A DNA stretch of 64,000 nucleotides from Angiostrongylus vasorum (Eukaryota; Nematoda; Chromadorea; Rhabditida; Metastrongylidae): NCBI GenBank assembly GCA_018806985.1, contig JADANN010000251.1, positions 444,001-508,000 on the forward strand. Direction: 5' to 3'. The notes under the pieces are model-generated. The model worked only from the letters and a program-made list of their open reading frames with translations. It did no database searches and was not told the origin of the DNA. The translations under genes and the position numbers were made by a program. How positions within the stretch are numbered: position 1 is the stretch's first letter; each line of letters begins with the position of its first letter. Below are positions 30,484-43,500 of the stretch, piece after piece.

Positions 30484-33400
30484 CTGAAATGACTATGCTA
30501 TAAGTAGACTGACAACGATGAGATCGCGAACACATATTCTAATAAATTTGTTGACGTAACTAACCCCCATCGCAACACAATGCCCACCTCCTTGGGCTTT
30601 ACCACCTCGCACAGGATTTACTACTGTAACTTGTTCAAGTACATAAACGTGACGTCCTGAGAACCATTAGACCTTCTTAACGCCACATCTTTGAGATAGT
30701 GATAAGGTATTTGGATGAGGAAAAAAAATTGACGGCATAAAACAGCAATGTGCGACAATCGCTAGTTAAGATTAACAGCTTATAATCACGATTTTGACCT
30801 ATTATTTACTGCCTACTCTTTTTAGCGGCAGCGTATGTATTGCGAAATATAACTCTAATGATGCTGAGATATTTCCAAAACTCCGGACCGCAGGTGTCTA
30901 AGGTGGGGAACGAACGCGCTATTGTCCTTTCCGGGGAGTAGCGCTCACCACCACACTATGCGGGACCTTCGTTTCGCCTCTCTCAGCTAGTTCTATTGAT
31001 CTTTTGCCATCAGCAATCACCCGTCAGCGGTATTGATCTGGGGAGCCCAAATCGGCAACGAACCCAGTTAAGCTGAGGCTGCAATTATAATCACAATTTT
31101 AACTTATTATTTAAGAGAGGCGAAACGAAGGACCCGCATGGTGTGGTGGTGAGCGCGCTACTCCCCGGAAAGGACAATAGCGCGTTCGTTCTCCACCGTA
31201 GACACCTGCGGTCTGGAGTTTTGCAAATATCTCAGCATCATTAACAGCTTACTTTAAAAAAAGAATTTATTGCCTAACATGAGGGAATCGATTAAGAAAA
31301 AAGCTTGAAGCTTCAGGCGCTAATCGATCTCATAGGTTCTCTTAAGCGCCGTAGAGGTGATTGAATTTACATCTGGTCTCAACAATGCCATTTTGAACCA
31401 ATACACGAAGTGAGTGTTGGTGACCGTTCAAGAGAAATAGGTTACCGTTTTACCGATCACAGAGCGATGGAGGTTTAGTTAACCGCAAACGAAATCGAGC
31501 CAATGAGCGTATGCATTCCAGTGCACCTCTAACCACTAAGCTACACGGTCCATAAAAGGACAGTTGGACGCTCAAAGCTAACGGCGGAACAAGACATCAA
31601 AGTCAACATTATTTTGTTTTTACAGGTAGTCCTTCCGCAAAAATATCCGCACTCTACCACATCTCAAAATGTTCAAAATAAATGACTAAGGAGAAACCTG
31701 ACGAGTTTCATCATCATAGATGCTGTTGCCAATGCCAGAAGTCGAACTCGACCGTGCCCGTTTGTTTCTAAATCTAATCCATCACTTTCATAATAGAGTC
31801 CTATTCTTATGACACAATTTGATAATCTAATGCTACTTGTGTCAGAGTAGGGAAAGAAAATAAGGACCGTCTAGTTTAAGTGGACTGGAAACTTTGAATC
31901 TCACATGATTCCTAAATTATTCGCGTTTTGTGCTATCGCTGATCTCGACATCTGTGGCGAGTATTGGGTGCTAAAAAGGAGGAGAATCAGTAGCTATAAT
32001 AGCTTACTCAAAAAACAATGAATCTAGGCCTTTGTTGGACTCCTTTGGTTGGAGAAAAGCGAAAAAATACTGTAAATATTGGAGCACTTTATATTACTTG
32101 CACTCCTGTGCAAATTATTATGGCTTAATGCAAAAAATGAAGCATGACGCGACCACGCATTCCGCATCTTCTGAGTTCTTCTGCAACGTTGAGAAACTTA
32201 CCTCATCTCTATACTGTCCGTCATTCGTCCCTCATAATAGCTTGTACTAGCACGACTATTACAGCAAGTATCGGAGTGATGGGATTCGATCTCTATAAAA
32301 CATCTCCTTTCTCCACTACTGCACAAAAAACGAATTTACAACGTATTAAATTGCTAACTAAATACTAGATAGGAGCCTTGGCACAACCGTTTTCTTCGTT
32401 TTTACACATGTTTCTTTTGTTGACTATCGTCACAAAACCCTTGCTTACTCTATCGCCACAGTGATTTCTTTTCGAGTCCGGATGTTTCCATTAATGTATT
32501 TGCAGGATGAAAGAAACCTTTTTTGAAACAACAATAAAAACTTCGGTACCGCGGTTATTATGTTCGCCACAGTAGCAAACTGGAGCTTAATTCGAATGAA
32601 CAATATTTGCAGCAAACATGACACTTATGAGATAAGAATTCGAACCACCAAGGATATCTTAAGGGTTCTATTCCTGTAAAAATATCTAGGACATCGGTAT
32701 GGTTTTCTGGATGAGACGATTTTAACAAATGAGAAGTAATGAGATTTTTGTAGAACAAAATGCTGTAACTCAAGAAATAAATTTTGAATCATAGTGGAAA
32801 CTACCATTATTTGGACCTGCATCTAATGACTGGAATTCAGAAGTGTTGCTGGGCTCTAATAGCTGCACAATGTCAGCCATCGACGTCTGCTCTGATCTGA
32901 AAATCATTGCTTTGAGAGTTTCGTGGAGAATTTCGTTATGTTTATCCTTAAATTGATTAAGATCAATTATTTATGGGTTGTTGCGATTACTGAGTGTTTG
33001 ATTTCTGGTGTTCATGTGGTTGGATTGGTGATGATGTGTCTGTGTCTCTTGCTTCCATGCAAATTTGCTTATTCTTGATTTCATGGAAGTTTGAGACGGT
33101 CTTCACTATCTTAAAACTGGTGGTAGCTTATCAATAGGCATGAAGATGTCTTAGCCAGTAAGTCGCAAGGATAAATTGTGAAATTCCAGTTGGGAGATGA
33201 AAACCCACCGAAAAAAATACGAATGGAAGCGACCTAAGATGCATAGATCAAGTGAGGATATGCTGCATAGGAGATTGCGGTAAGTTCCTGCGAGATTCTG
33301 AGTTCACTCATATGGCGATTTTTAAGCAGTGCGATTTCGAAGAAAGAAGGTTAAGCTGTCGGTGTAAGTTGAGGTAGAGGAACCATTTAATAGGTAATAT

Positions 33401-36400
33401 TTCTGGGTCGCAGAGGGTATTAACAGCTAGCGTGTCACCTTCATAATATTTACCTCTGTAGTTCGGTAGCAATAATGTATTTTCCGGCGGCAACTGAAGA
33501 ACACCTTAGATCACAACATAAAAGAAAAGCGGATAAAAAAAACAAGAACAAAGCAACACTTGAAAAACGGGACTGATCAGTAAAATTCCAAGTCCGCTTA
33601 CTTATTTGCCAGTTCATGGAGTGATCCCTGTGCGGAACGATCGATCAACTTGAAAGCCATCGGCGACGTCATCTTGTCTACGACATCCGGTGAGAACTGT
33701 GAAGAAAAATGACACTCTGATAATCGTCGTGTTGTGGTATCGGTGCTCATCGATGCTTGCAGTAATTGGTCAGCAAGGGATGGTGGTGTTATATCCCTAC
33801 TAATCGACGCTTGCACTGATTGATCAGCAACGGATCGTTGTGGTGTATCGGTGATCATAGATGTTCCTAGTGATTGACCAACACCAGATGATAATGTTAG
33901 ATCCATACTGATCGATGTTTGCATTGACTGGTCAGCAACAGATCGTAGTGGTGTAGCGATACTCATCGACGCTTGCACTGACTGGTCAGCAACAGATCGT
34001 GGTGGTGTAGCGATACTCATCGACGCTTGCACTGACTGGTCAGCAACAGATCGTGGTGGTGTAGCGATACTCATCGACGCTTGCACTGATTGGTCAGCAA
34101 CGGATCGTTGTGGCCTATCAGTGTTCGTAGATGTCTGTAGTGACTGATCAGCAACGGATCGTTGTGGTGTACCGCTGTTCATTGACGTTTGCAGTGATTG
34201 ATCAGCACCAGATGATAATGTTGGGTCCATACTGATCGATGTTTGCACTGACTGGTCAGCAACAGATCGTGGTGGTGTAGCGATACTCATCGACGCTTGC
34301 ACTGATTGGTCAGCAACGGATCGTTGTGGCCTATCAGTGTTCGTAGATGTCTGTAGTGACTGATCAGCAACGGATCGTTGTGGTGTACCGCTGTTCATTG
34401 ACGTTTGCAGTGATTGATCAGCACCAGATGATAATGTTGGGTCCATACTGATCGATGTTTGCACTGACTGGTCAGCAACAGATCGTGGTGGTGTAGCGAT
34501 ACTCATCGACGCTTGCACTGACTGGTCAGCAACAGATCGTGGTGGTGTAGCGATACTCATCGACGCTTGCACTGACTGGTCAGCAACAGATCGTGGTGGT
34601 GTAGCGATACTCATCGACGCTTGCACTGACTGGTCAGCAACAGATCGTGGTGGTGTAGCGATACTCATCGACGCTTGCACTGATTGGTCAGCAACGGATC
34701 GTTGTGGCCTATCAGTGTTCGTAGATGTCTGTAGTGACTGATCAGCAACGGATCGTTGTGGTGTACCGCTGTTCATTGACGTTTGCAGTGATTGATCAGC
34801 ACCAGATGATAATGTTGGGTCCATACTGATCGATGTCTGCACTGACTGGTCAGCAGCAGATCGCAGTGGTCTATCAATGCTCATCGATGTTTGCACTGTC
34901 TGATCGGCCATGGGCTGTGGTCGATCCATACTGAGAGAGGTTTGCTGGAACTCATCGACAGCTTGGATGTCTTCTGATGACTTAGATTGTTGGGCAGTGC
35001 CAGTCGTTTTGAAGAGAAGGCGTTGAAGAATTGGTGACGTCATCATGTCACGATGCACTTTTTCATCCCACGGCATGTTAGTCCACTCCATGCTTTGCTG
35101 TCTAAATAAGCATCTTACAAAAGAAGCACCAATCGACTAGACCAATATGTAAGCGGAAATCTGACTTTGACTCATCAATTACAGTAAAGAAAAAGGCGAA
35201 AAAGTTAAGAGACAAAACAAGCGGAACCAATAATTTCAAAAGCTTGCTGGATTTTTAGCACGAATACGATCTGAGAAAGAAGCGATGATGTACTGATCAT
35301 AAAACTACTCAAAAAGACCGTTTGTGGGTTTATAAGCGAAATAGTTGAAACCAACATTGGTATTCGTGTCTCTGATACAAAATGACAAAATAAAAGCAAA
35401 CCGCTTCTGAAGTGTCTACCTTGACGTCTCCATACTTCTGTTTACAAGGACGGTGGCATCAGTAGCGACACTTCGGTTCACGACGTCATTTAAATCTGTT
35501 TCAATGGACTGCGTTCGACACAAAGTCGGATACGTATTCATTCCTCGAGACACTAATGGATGTGTTTCTGTATTTACGCCTTGTTCCTGAAAAAAATTCC
35601 GAAGCTTTAAAATCTGTTCATTGGTCACCTATGATTTATGACAAATCCTTTCTCGTACGAGAAAACAGAGAACATGTCTAGATGTCAGTTCAGCTTTCAT
35701 TTGACCATACTACCATTCATTACTGTGTTCCTTGAGTCCTTACGTTTGTTATAATTGAATTCAAAAAAAATTTCTTTGAGGGAGATATATATTTTAAGTG
35801 TTCACGAGATGATCATTAATCCGCACACTACGTGATTACGGCATGGTTGCTATGTTATGCTCAAAATTATTGGCAGTAATCATTAATGGTGTACTGCATG
35901 GTGTGGTGGTGAACGCGTTACTCCCCGGAAAGGACAATATCGCGTTCGTTCCACACCACAGACACCTGCGGTCCGGAGTTTTTGCAAATACCTCAGCATC
36001 ATTGATGTAATCATTAATATATTAAGGTCTACCAGAATAGCATACCAACCCTGATGATTTTTTGTGGAATCGGATCTGTCTCCATAGATCTCGTCATCAT
36101 TTGCAACATTGTCGTCAGAATCTCCTTGTCCTGTATGAATAAAAGAACTATATCCGTAGGAAGTAACCAGTTACGGTGTCAACAAGCACTTACACTCATG
36201 TCGCGTACACTTTTCTCGCCAACACTATCGAGACGATTCTTCTTCCTTCCACGTCTACCAGCACAAAACAACGCCGGCTGAACGTCTTCGTCATCTAACA
36301 GATCACGATTCGCCTGAAATTAATCTATTTTTTGTTTATAAAGCAAACTTCATTCCTAAAAAATCCTTGGAGATAATTCCATTTGATTGAATTGTCTGGA

Positions 36401-39400
36401 ATTTAACTTTCAATGATGGATCGAGTCAATAATCGTATTTGTTCGTTTATGGGATACTCGAGATTCTACTGATCGGATAGATGACATACCGTATTACGCA
36501 AGATTACTGGTTAGTTAATTCAATTCTAGGCAATTCAATTATGAAACGGCAGTATTAATCGAATATGCTGATATTAGAGGAGAAAGCTTCGCTTGTTTAT
36601 CATGGTCCGATCAAGCAATGTAAGAGATTTTTTAGTTCTCCAAATATATTCGAATTGATCATAACTCATTCCCATCGCTGCACAAGGGAGAAAATGAACA
36701 ACCACTAATTGTGTGGAATGACCTTTTATTTATGTTAATATATACTACTCAATGGTTTGTCGTATCATGACCATAGTTGTTAGTGAATGTCGAACTATTT
36801 CTACCGTGGTGTTTAACCCTAACCAACACAGTGTCGAAAATGTGGAGTTCGTCGCTTTTACTAGAACACTCCCGACTAAAAGAAAATGAATACCAGCAAT
36901 AATGGGCTTACTGGAAGCAACCTAGTCATAAAGGTAGGAAACCGCCCAAGGGTTAACAACGGCAAGGCATGGCCTGTGGCATCGACCTGGTAAAAATACC
37001 ATGTCTATCGCGAGACTACAGCAAAAGAAACATTACTTCAACAGTAAATTTCAAAGAAAAGGGAGACTGTTTTGGAGTCTACATGGCTACTGGCGAGGCA
37101 GGAATATTCAAGTGAGGAAGGTGTGTATCATCATCATCTGTATCACCTCTCAACTATTGTGCCGTTTATCGTAGAGAGATCCGAGTGGGCGCAAGTTAAC
37201 TTCCATTCGTTGAGTATCATACCTTTGCTCTAGAGTTTTCGTTAACAACTCTGAGCATCGGAATCGGTGGTCTTATTGCAGTACGTTTGACATACCAAGG
37301 AATCCAGTCATTAACCGCTCTTGTCCATCGGTCGTCGTTCGTACGCATTATGTGTCCGGCTCACTTTATCCTCTGCAATTTGGTGTATAAAACAGCGTCT
37401 TCGATTTTTAACCGATGAGGTAGACAGGAGCTTGGGATCGTACCATCAATTATGTGACATGGGATACTCCTAGGATTGTCCATTTACTACGCATTCAATA
37501 ACGCTGAGTAATCTTTCATCCTTCTTACGCAGCGACCAGTTTCTGACGCATGCATTAAGGCAGGAAGAATCGTGGAGTCGAAAAGGTAGGCATGAAATCA
37601 TGTGTTCTTTGTTCTCTTCACTATTTCCTCGATGCTTTCAAAAAACTCCACAAGTCGATCGCCCCTCCTGCTCAACTCTACGGCTAACTCGTTCATTAAG
37701 TTGATTTTCCGACCTAGATAGACGTGACTGAAGCACTAGGAGATATTTATTTCGTTGAGCGTGAATGGGGATGAGTAACCAATCCGTTTCTCACAAACAT
37801 CGTTTTTGCGACATTTAGTCGAAAACCAATTTCCATAGGCCTTATCAAAGTCAGCAAGTATTCGTCCGCTCGACTAGTGTTTCATATTGTAACAACGATG
37901 TCATCAGGAAAGCGAAGATAGTGTGATTTCCAAGCATCGATTTTCACTCCTATATTGTCCCATTCCACTGTTCGCATGAAGTTCTCGAGGGTAGCAAGAA
38001 ATAATTTTGGCGAGATCGTATCGGCTTGTCTAAACCATCGTTGAAGTTAATACCATTGTAGAAGATGATGATTTGGTTGCGAAATTTTAACAGCTCACGC
38101 TTACGCTTAGAATCTCTATTATACCAAACAGGGGTCCTCTTGGCTGTCCAGGGCTGCATGACTACCTCGTGTATCAACTGAGCCAGAGGCTTTCTTTAAA
38201 TAGATGAAAGCAAAGCAGAGCGTTCTCCTCTTGTACTCTCGTGATATTTTGAAGGTAATCGTTATCGTGCGGCCATGTTCCTTATACTGAATCATTTTCG
38301 AAACCCCTGCTTGTAAACACGGCTGTCCCTTCGTCCAGTGTGCTGTCAATCTTGTTTGGGATGGCTCGAGTGAGAATTTTGTGGACAACATACAGCAAGC
38401 AGATTGGGCGATAGTTGCCGATATCGTAGAAGTCAGCCTTCTTGAACAATAGCACGGCCTCCATGGTCTTTCACTGAGTAGGGACCTTGCATTCAGACAG
38501 GTAACGTGTGAAGAGCCGAGCCTATATGCTTACGAGGACTGGTCCCTTACGAGGACCATTTGTTCAAAAGGTAATCCATCCTGATCTGGTGTTGATCGAT
38601 TTTTTGCCGACAAGAGAGCATGTCGGACTTCGGAGGCGAGAACCGGTGGTACGACATATAGGTGCCTTTTGTTTCGTATGAACGCGGCACGACGTGGCTA
38701 TTAAAGAGATCCGACCATTAATCGTGAATGATTTTCATCATTGCTTCCTGGACGCTGTAACTGCTGCATCTGGGCGTTAGAGTGCAACCATTTTATTTGT
38801 GCAACTGGCGAAGTTTCGTTGGGCTTTGTGAATGCTTTTCCCCAACCTCTCCAACTTCGACCACACCTGCCGCTCTGATCTCTTTAAGATCTTCTTTTAT
38901 CGCCTGTCTTCATTGTTTCGAAGCTTTGGCCATGAGTTGACGGTTGGCTGCAGCTCAGCGCGATTCCACGCTAGCGTATCAGATTTTCGAACTCTCAGCT
39001 TCCATAGAGCTGACGTGACCATGTTGAATAGCCGACCCTATTCCTCGCCGATGTTATTAAGAAGAGCATCCTTCGAACAGCCGATTAATAGACTATTCGT
39101 ATCTCAGTTTATGGTGGTTCTTGGACTTCGCTTTTTAAATTTAGCGGCTTTTCCCTCCATTCCACGAAAAATTAAATCTTGCGCGAAGGAGGTGATGATC
39201 TGATCCCGGGTAGAATTTTGGGACAACAGAGACATCGGCAAGGCAAAATCATCGATTTGCTATGATGTGGTCTATTTCGTCATGCTATTCTCTATTGGAA
39301 GAGTTCCACGTCCAGCGCTGAGAGTGGGGCTTTTGGAATTGCGAGTTACCATGAATAGTGCTGGTTGTCATGACAAACTTAGCAGCCTCTCAGCCTGGTC

Positions 39401-40434
39401 GTTCCATTCTTAGCTATGTGTTCCAGTTTGACGTTCCTCAGACATTCATTTAGGTCTACTCTTAGCGTTGTTGATGACCATAAAGAATGTATGTTCTTCT
39501 CTTTAGAACTGCTCCAAGTTCGTATAGAACGCTTTGGCTTCGCCTTCGACATAGACTGATGTCGGTGGGTAAACAACGAGAATTGTCGAAGGTTGCACTG
39601 ATCCACACCTCTCCAATCGTAGGCGTCCAATTCGGGTCGTTAGTTGTTCGAACGAATTGATGTTCATGGCCAAATTCGTGTTGAGGAAAACGCCCATCCC
39701 ACCGAATTCTTTCCTGTCGAATTTTCGGAGGAAACAGTTTCCCTCTGGTGTCATAGAAGCGGCTGAGTAGGTGGCGTCTTCTCGTCTCCAGCCGTCCAAA
39801 TTATACCTTATCCGTGATGAAGTCCTCTGTGGAGGACTAATATGCAAGTGAGTGTGGATCGTAGGTACAAATCATCACCTTAGTTCTTTGAGATTTAGAC
39901 AGCCTAGAATGGCCTGAGATTTCAGCTGTTCCTCCGTACCCGTCCCTAATCGCTGCCGAATCGGGCCTCCTTCGGAGTCAGAGGAATGAGGCACATTTGT
40001 TTTACTGTCGATAACCACATATAACTTGGTCAGCCCTAAACGTGGGGACTGGATATACCCATGAGTAGCTTGCCAGTCTTTCCCACAGTAGACGAGGAGT
40101 TCATTTGTTATAGGTGACTTTTAATCGCCTTTCATACACTTCCCTGATTGCAAGCTGTTGGCCGAGTTGACTGGTAGAATACAATCTGGATAGACGAGAA
40201 CACACCCACGCACGCATGCATGAATGCGCCCTCGTAAATACAGAAGGTATTTGCCAAATAGGTGCAGCAGAAACAGGGAATCCATTCCTTGATGCAGCTG
40301 CGTCTCAGAGAAGCAAGGGTTGCTTTTGATCTGCGATTACCCTCTTTTTCGGCCACTTGGGGACGCTCCACGTTGCATGGCGACGTGAGATCCTCTTTCG
40401 AGGAAGATCCTTGGTATGTCATCATAGTTGCATT

Positions 40435-40497
<63 letters not shown>

Positions 40498-40536
40498 CAG
40501 CATAATTCCACATTAATAGTTCCGTTCATATTGCTT

Positions 40537-40577
<41 letters not shown>

Positions 40578-43500
40578 TATATATATATATATATTTGATT
40601 TTAGACTTTTTACTACTAAATTTTTGCCACAGAAAACAGTATAATGAAGGATGTTTGTCATTCCACTACTTCAACATGAAGCTTTCAGGAGCCTACATAA
40701 AAGGCAATGCGTTGAAATAAGGCCAAATCATAAATGTTAAAGGTTTTCAAATGAATAAATTGCCCACTTTGAAGTGATTTTTACACAGAGATTCACAGAC
40801 TGATATATCATAACAACGACTTGATTTTCTGCCCCATTTCTCATTGAAAAGATGACACTTGTTCTACTACAATACTACAATGAAACGAAATTAGCAATGC
40901 ACAGTGACGAGTGGAACCAAAATTCTAGTGCACTACGAGCGCAACACTTGAGAATGCTGTGTTCCAATCGTCATTTTTTTGTTCATTTCTCTACAAACTG
41001 TCATATCATGAATACATCACTCTCCTGACTGAAGACTTCGGATCATGGCTCTGAAGGATATAGTGGACGATTTGCAAAAGGTCCATAGGAATAGTGGAAA
41101 ATATGCCAAGAGTAAGGATGCTAAGATATGGACAAAACTCGGAATATCAGTCGGGCTTCGAACTCAAGGATACCTTTACCGGTGGCGCATGTGCGACCGG
41201 GAGACCAACCTAGATCCTTGCTTTGCTTTTTCCCCAACCAGTCTTTTTTCTACCCTGATCGATGCTGTCAACAATCACCACTCAACAGGAATGATCTGGA
41301 GAGCACAAATCGACATTGAACTCAGTTAAGCTGAAAGCGCAGTTAAAATAACAATGCTTTAACATTTATTTACTGCCCATTCTTTTTTCATTTCCCGTTG
41401 GCGGTTGATTGTTGATAGAAGCGATAGAGTGGAAACATAGATGAGAGAATGTAAACTGAGGACCTCGGTTGGTGTGGCGAATAGCACGTAAGCCCTCAGC
41501 AAGATGAGTGTAGTCACTGGTTCGAAGCCCTGAGTTTCCTAGTTTTGCTCATGTCTCAGCATCTCTGTGGTTGTATTTCACATAGTACCCTACCGTGGAA
41601 AAAGAACAGGCAGTAAATAAAAGTGAGAACATTTCGTCAACAAGGCTGTATTAATCAAATAATGGAAAGAATTTTTGGAAATAGTTTTTTTCTCAGTAAA
41701 TAATATCCTTCAAGTTCAGAGTTTGATTCACCTGTAGTGCTGCCAGACGTAAAAACGATTTCGTCGATTTGAAATTGTGCGATATCAGTTTGCACATGGA
41801 CACATTTTGGTTGTTTCGACAACCCTGCGACGGCACTGTTTCTAAATTCAGTTCAGTAAACATTTACTTAACGTTTGCGGAAAATATTCTCTAACACGTG
41901 CAACGCCATGATTAGAGGTGCCTTGCAGAGCACACGTGGTTATTGGTTCGTTTTTTGGTGAAGTCGAATGCATGGCGCGTCCCTCTGGGATTGATCAACG
42001 CCGAAAGCCTTACATTTTTTTACCCTTTCGTTCTCTACTGAATAGAAAACGTTGTTTAAATAATTTCCAGTAAAGATGGATTCCCAAGTTCAGAAGGTAC
42101 GATCGCAGCTGGATCATGTTCAACGCTTGTAATGTCATCGCATGTTGACCCAACTGTAAAAACATCACTAGGAATGGTCAAAACTACTGCAGCGATATCT
42201 ATCTTGAGTCCATATCCAGGCAGGATCGAGTCGGAATTCTGAACTCGCCATCGTGGCTCCGGCGCATTTCATCATTCGCTACCAAATTAAAATATTCTTA
42301 GCTGTACTCACTCATCGTGTTGTAACACCGATATATTAAGCTGCCCTTAACTTTCCATATACACACTAAACACTGTTATTACTGCTACCTTATTATTTTT
42401 CCTGCATTAAAGGTTCAACTACCTAAGTTTGACAATAGCTTCGCCACATCATAAGAAGTTTGCAGTAATGTGGTAAAAAACGAGAACAAAATTAGAAAAG
42501 AAAAACCTGAGCAGTGCGCTATCATCACTTGCGCAACAAGTATCGTCTACAAAGACTACGCGCTTGCTGGTTTTTTCCTCGGGCTTCCACTTAGAGCAAC
42601 TGGAATGAATACTGCCTCCATTCGATCACCATAAAATTTGCGAGTTTGATCAAATGATTGTTTTCCAAACGTGTTTCAAAAAATAATTAGATACCTTAGT
42701 GAATTCTCGCAAAACTTCTTGTACAGAAATAGTCAAAACCAAAACATATGCGCTAGCAAAAGAAAAACTGCACTACTCAATTAAAATGCTATGTTAGCTT
42801 CCTTCAATAATCCCAATAATAAATATTCGGAATCTTCCAGGACACTTGTTTCTAGAGTCGATTAAATATTATGATCTTTTTAATCTCACCTTATTGAATC
42901 CATTGGAAGACTGGTAGCATCGGACATTGAGTCCCGTTCCTCATCTTCACATCTTCCAGTCAGGAGCTCCTCACTTATCCCTGCCGACACATCCCTGAGA
43001 AAATGAAGTTGAGGCATTATGCCACTAATAAATAGAACAAACAATAACAATTTTGAAAAAAATGGGAACCACGAAAACGGGAACTATAGGTAAAAAACAT
43101 TAAGTGCAAGTTAAGAAGCTAAATTTCGAAAACAAACAATAACAGGAATTTAATAATTTATAAGGCAAGTACTAAACAGTTCCCAGGATCGACTTTCTAT
43201 TAACCTTGGCACTGGAATATGAACGCGTCGTTTTCTTGTTCGAGACGCTTGTGAGAAACATGTTTCGAACAGCCACCTCTGTGTGCACAACCAGGGAACT
43301 AAAGAAGGAATCGCACGACTTGGCTCGGCAAATTGCCATCTCCAATGGCTACGAAATAGTAACCCCCACGAGATAAGTTTAGAAGGAGAGCGACGCGCCC
43401 AAGCGAAACACTTGGCCAAAAGAAAATCCCGTTTATGTTGCCCTTTATTAGCGATGAAGCAAGCGCAGCTATTAAACGATGCTTAAGAAGGGGAAGTCTA

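Noticed and set aside
40132..40661. Open frames with long Ile-Tyr runs
   Set aside because: Translations of the (TA)n microsatellite and adjoining RTE 5' region.
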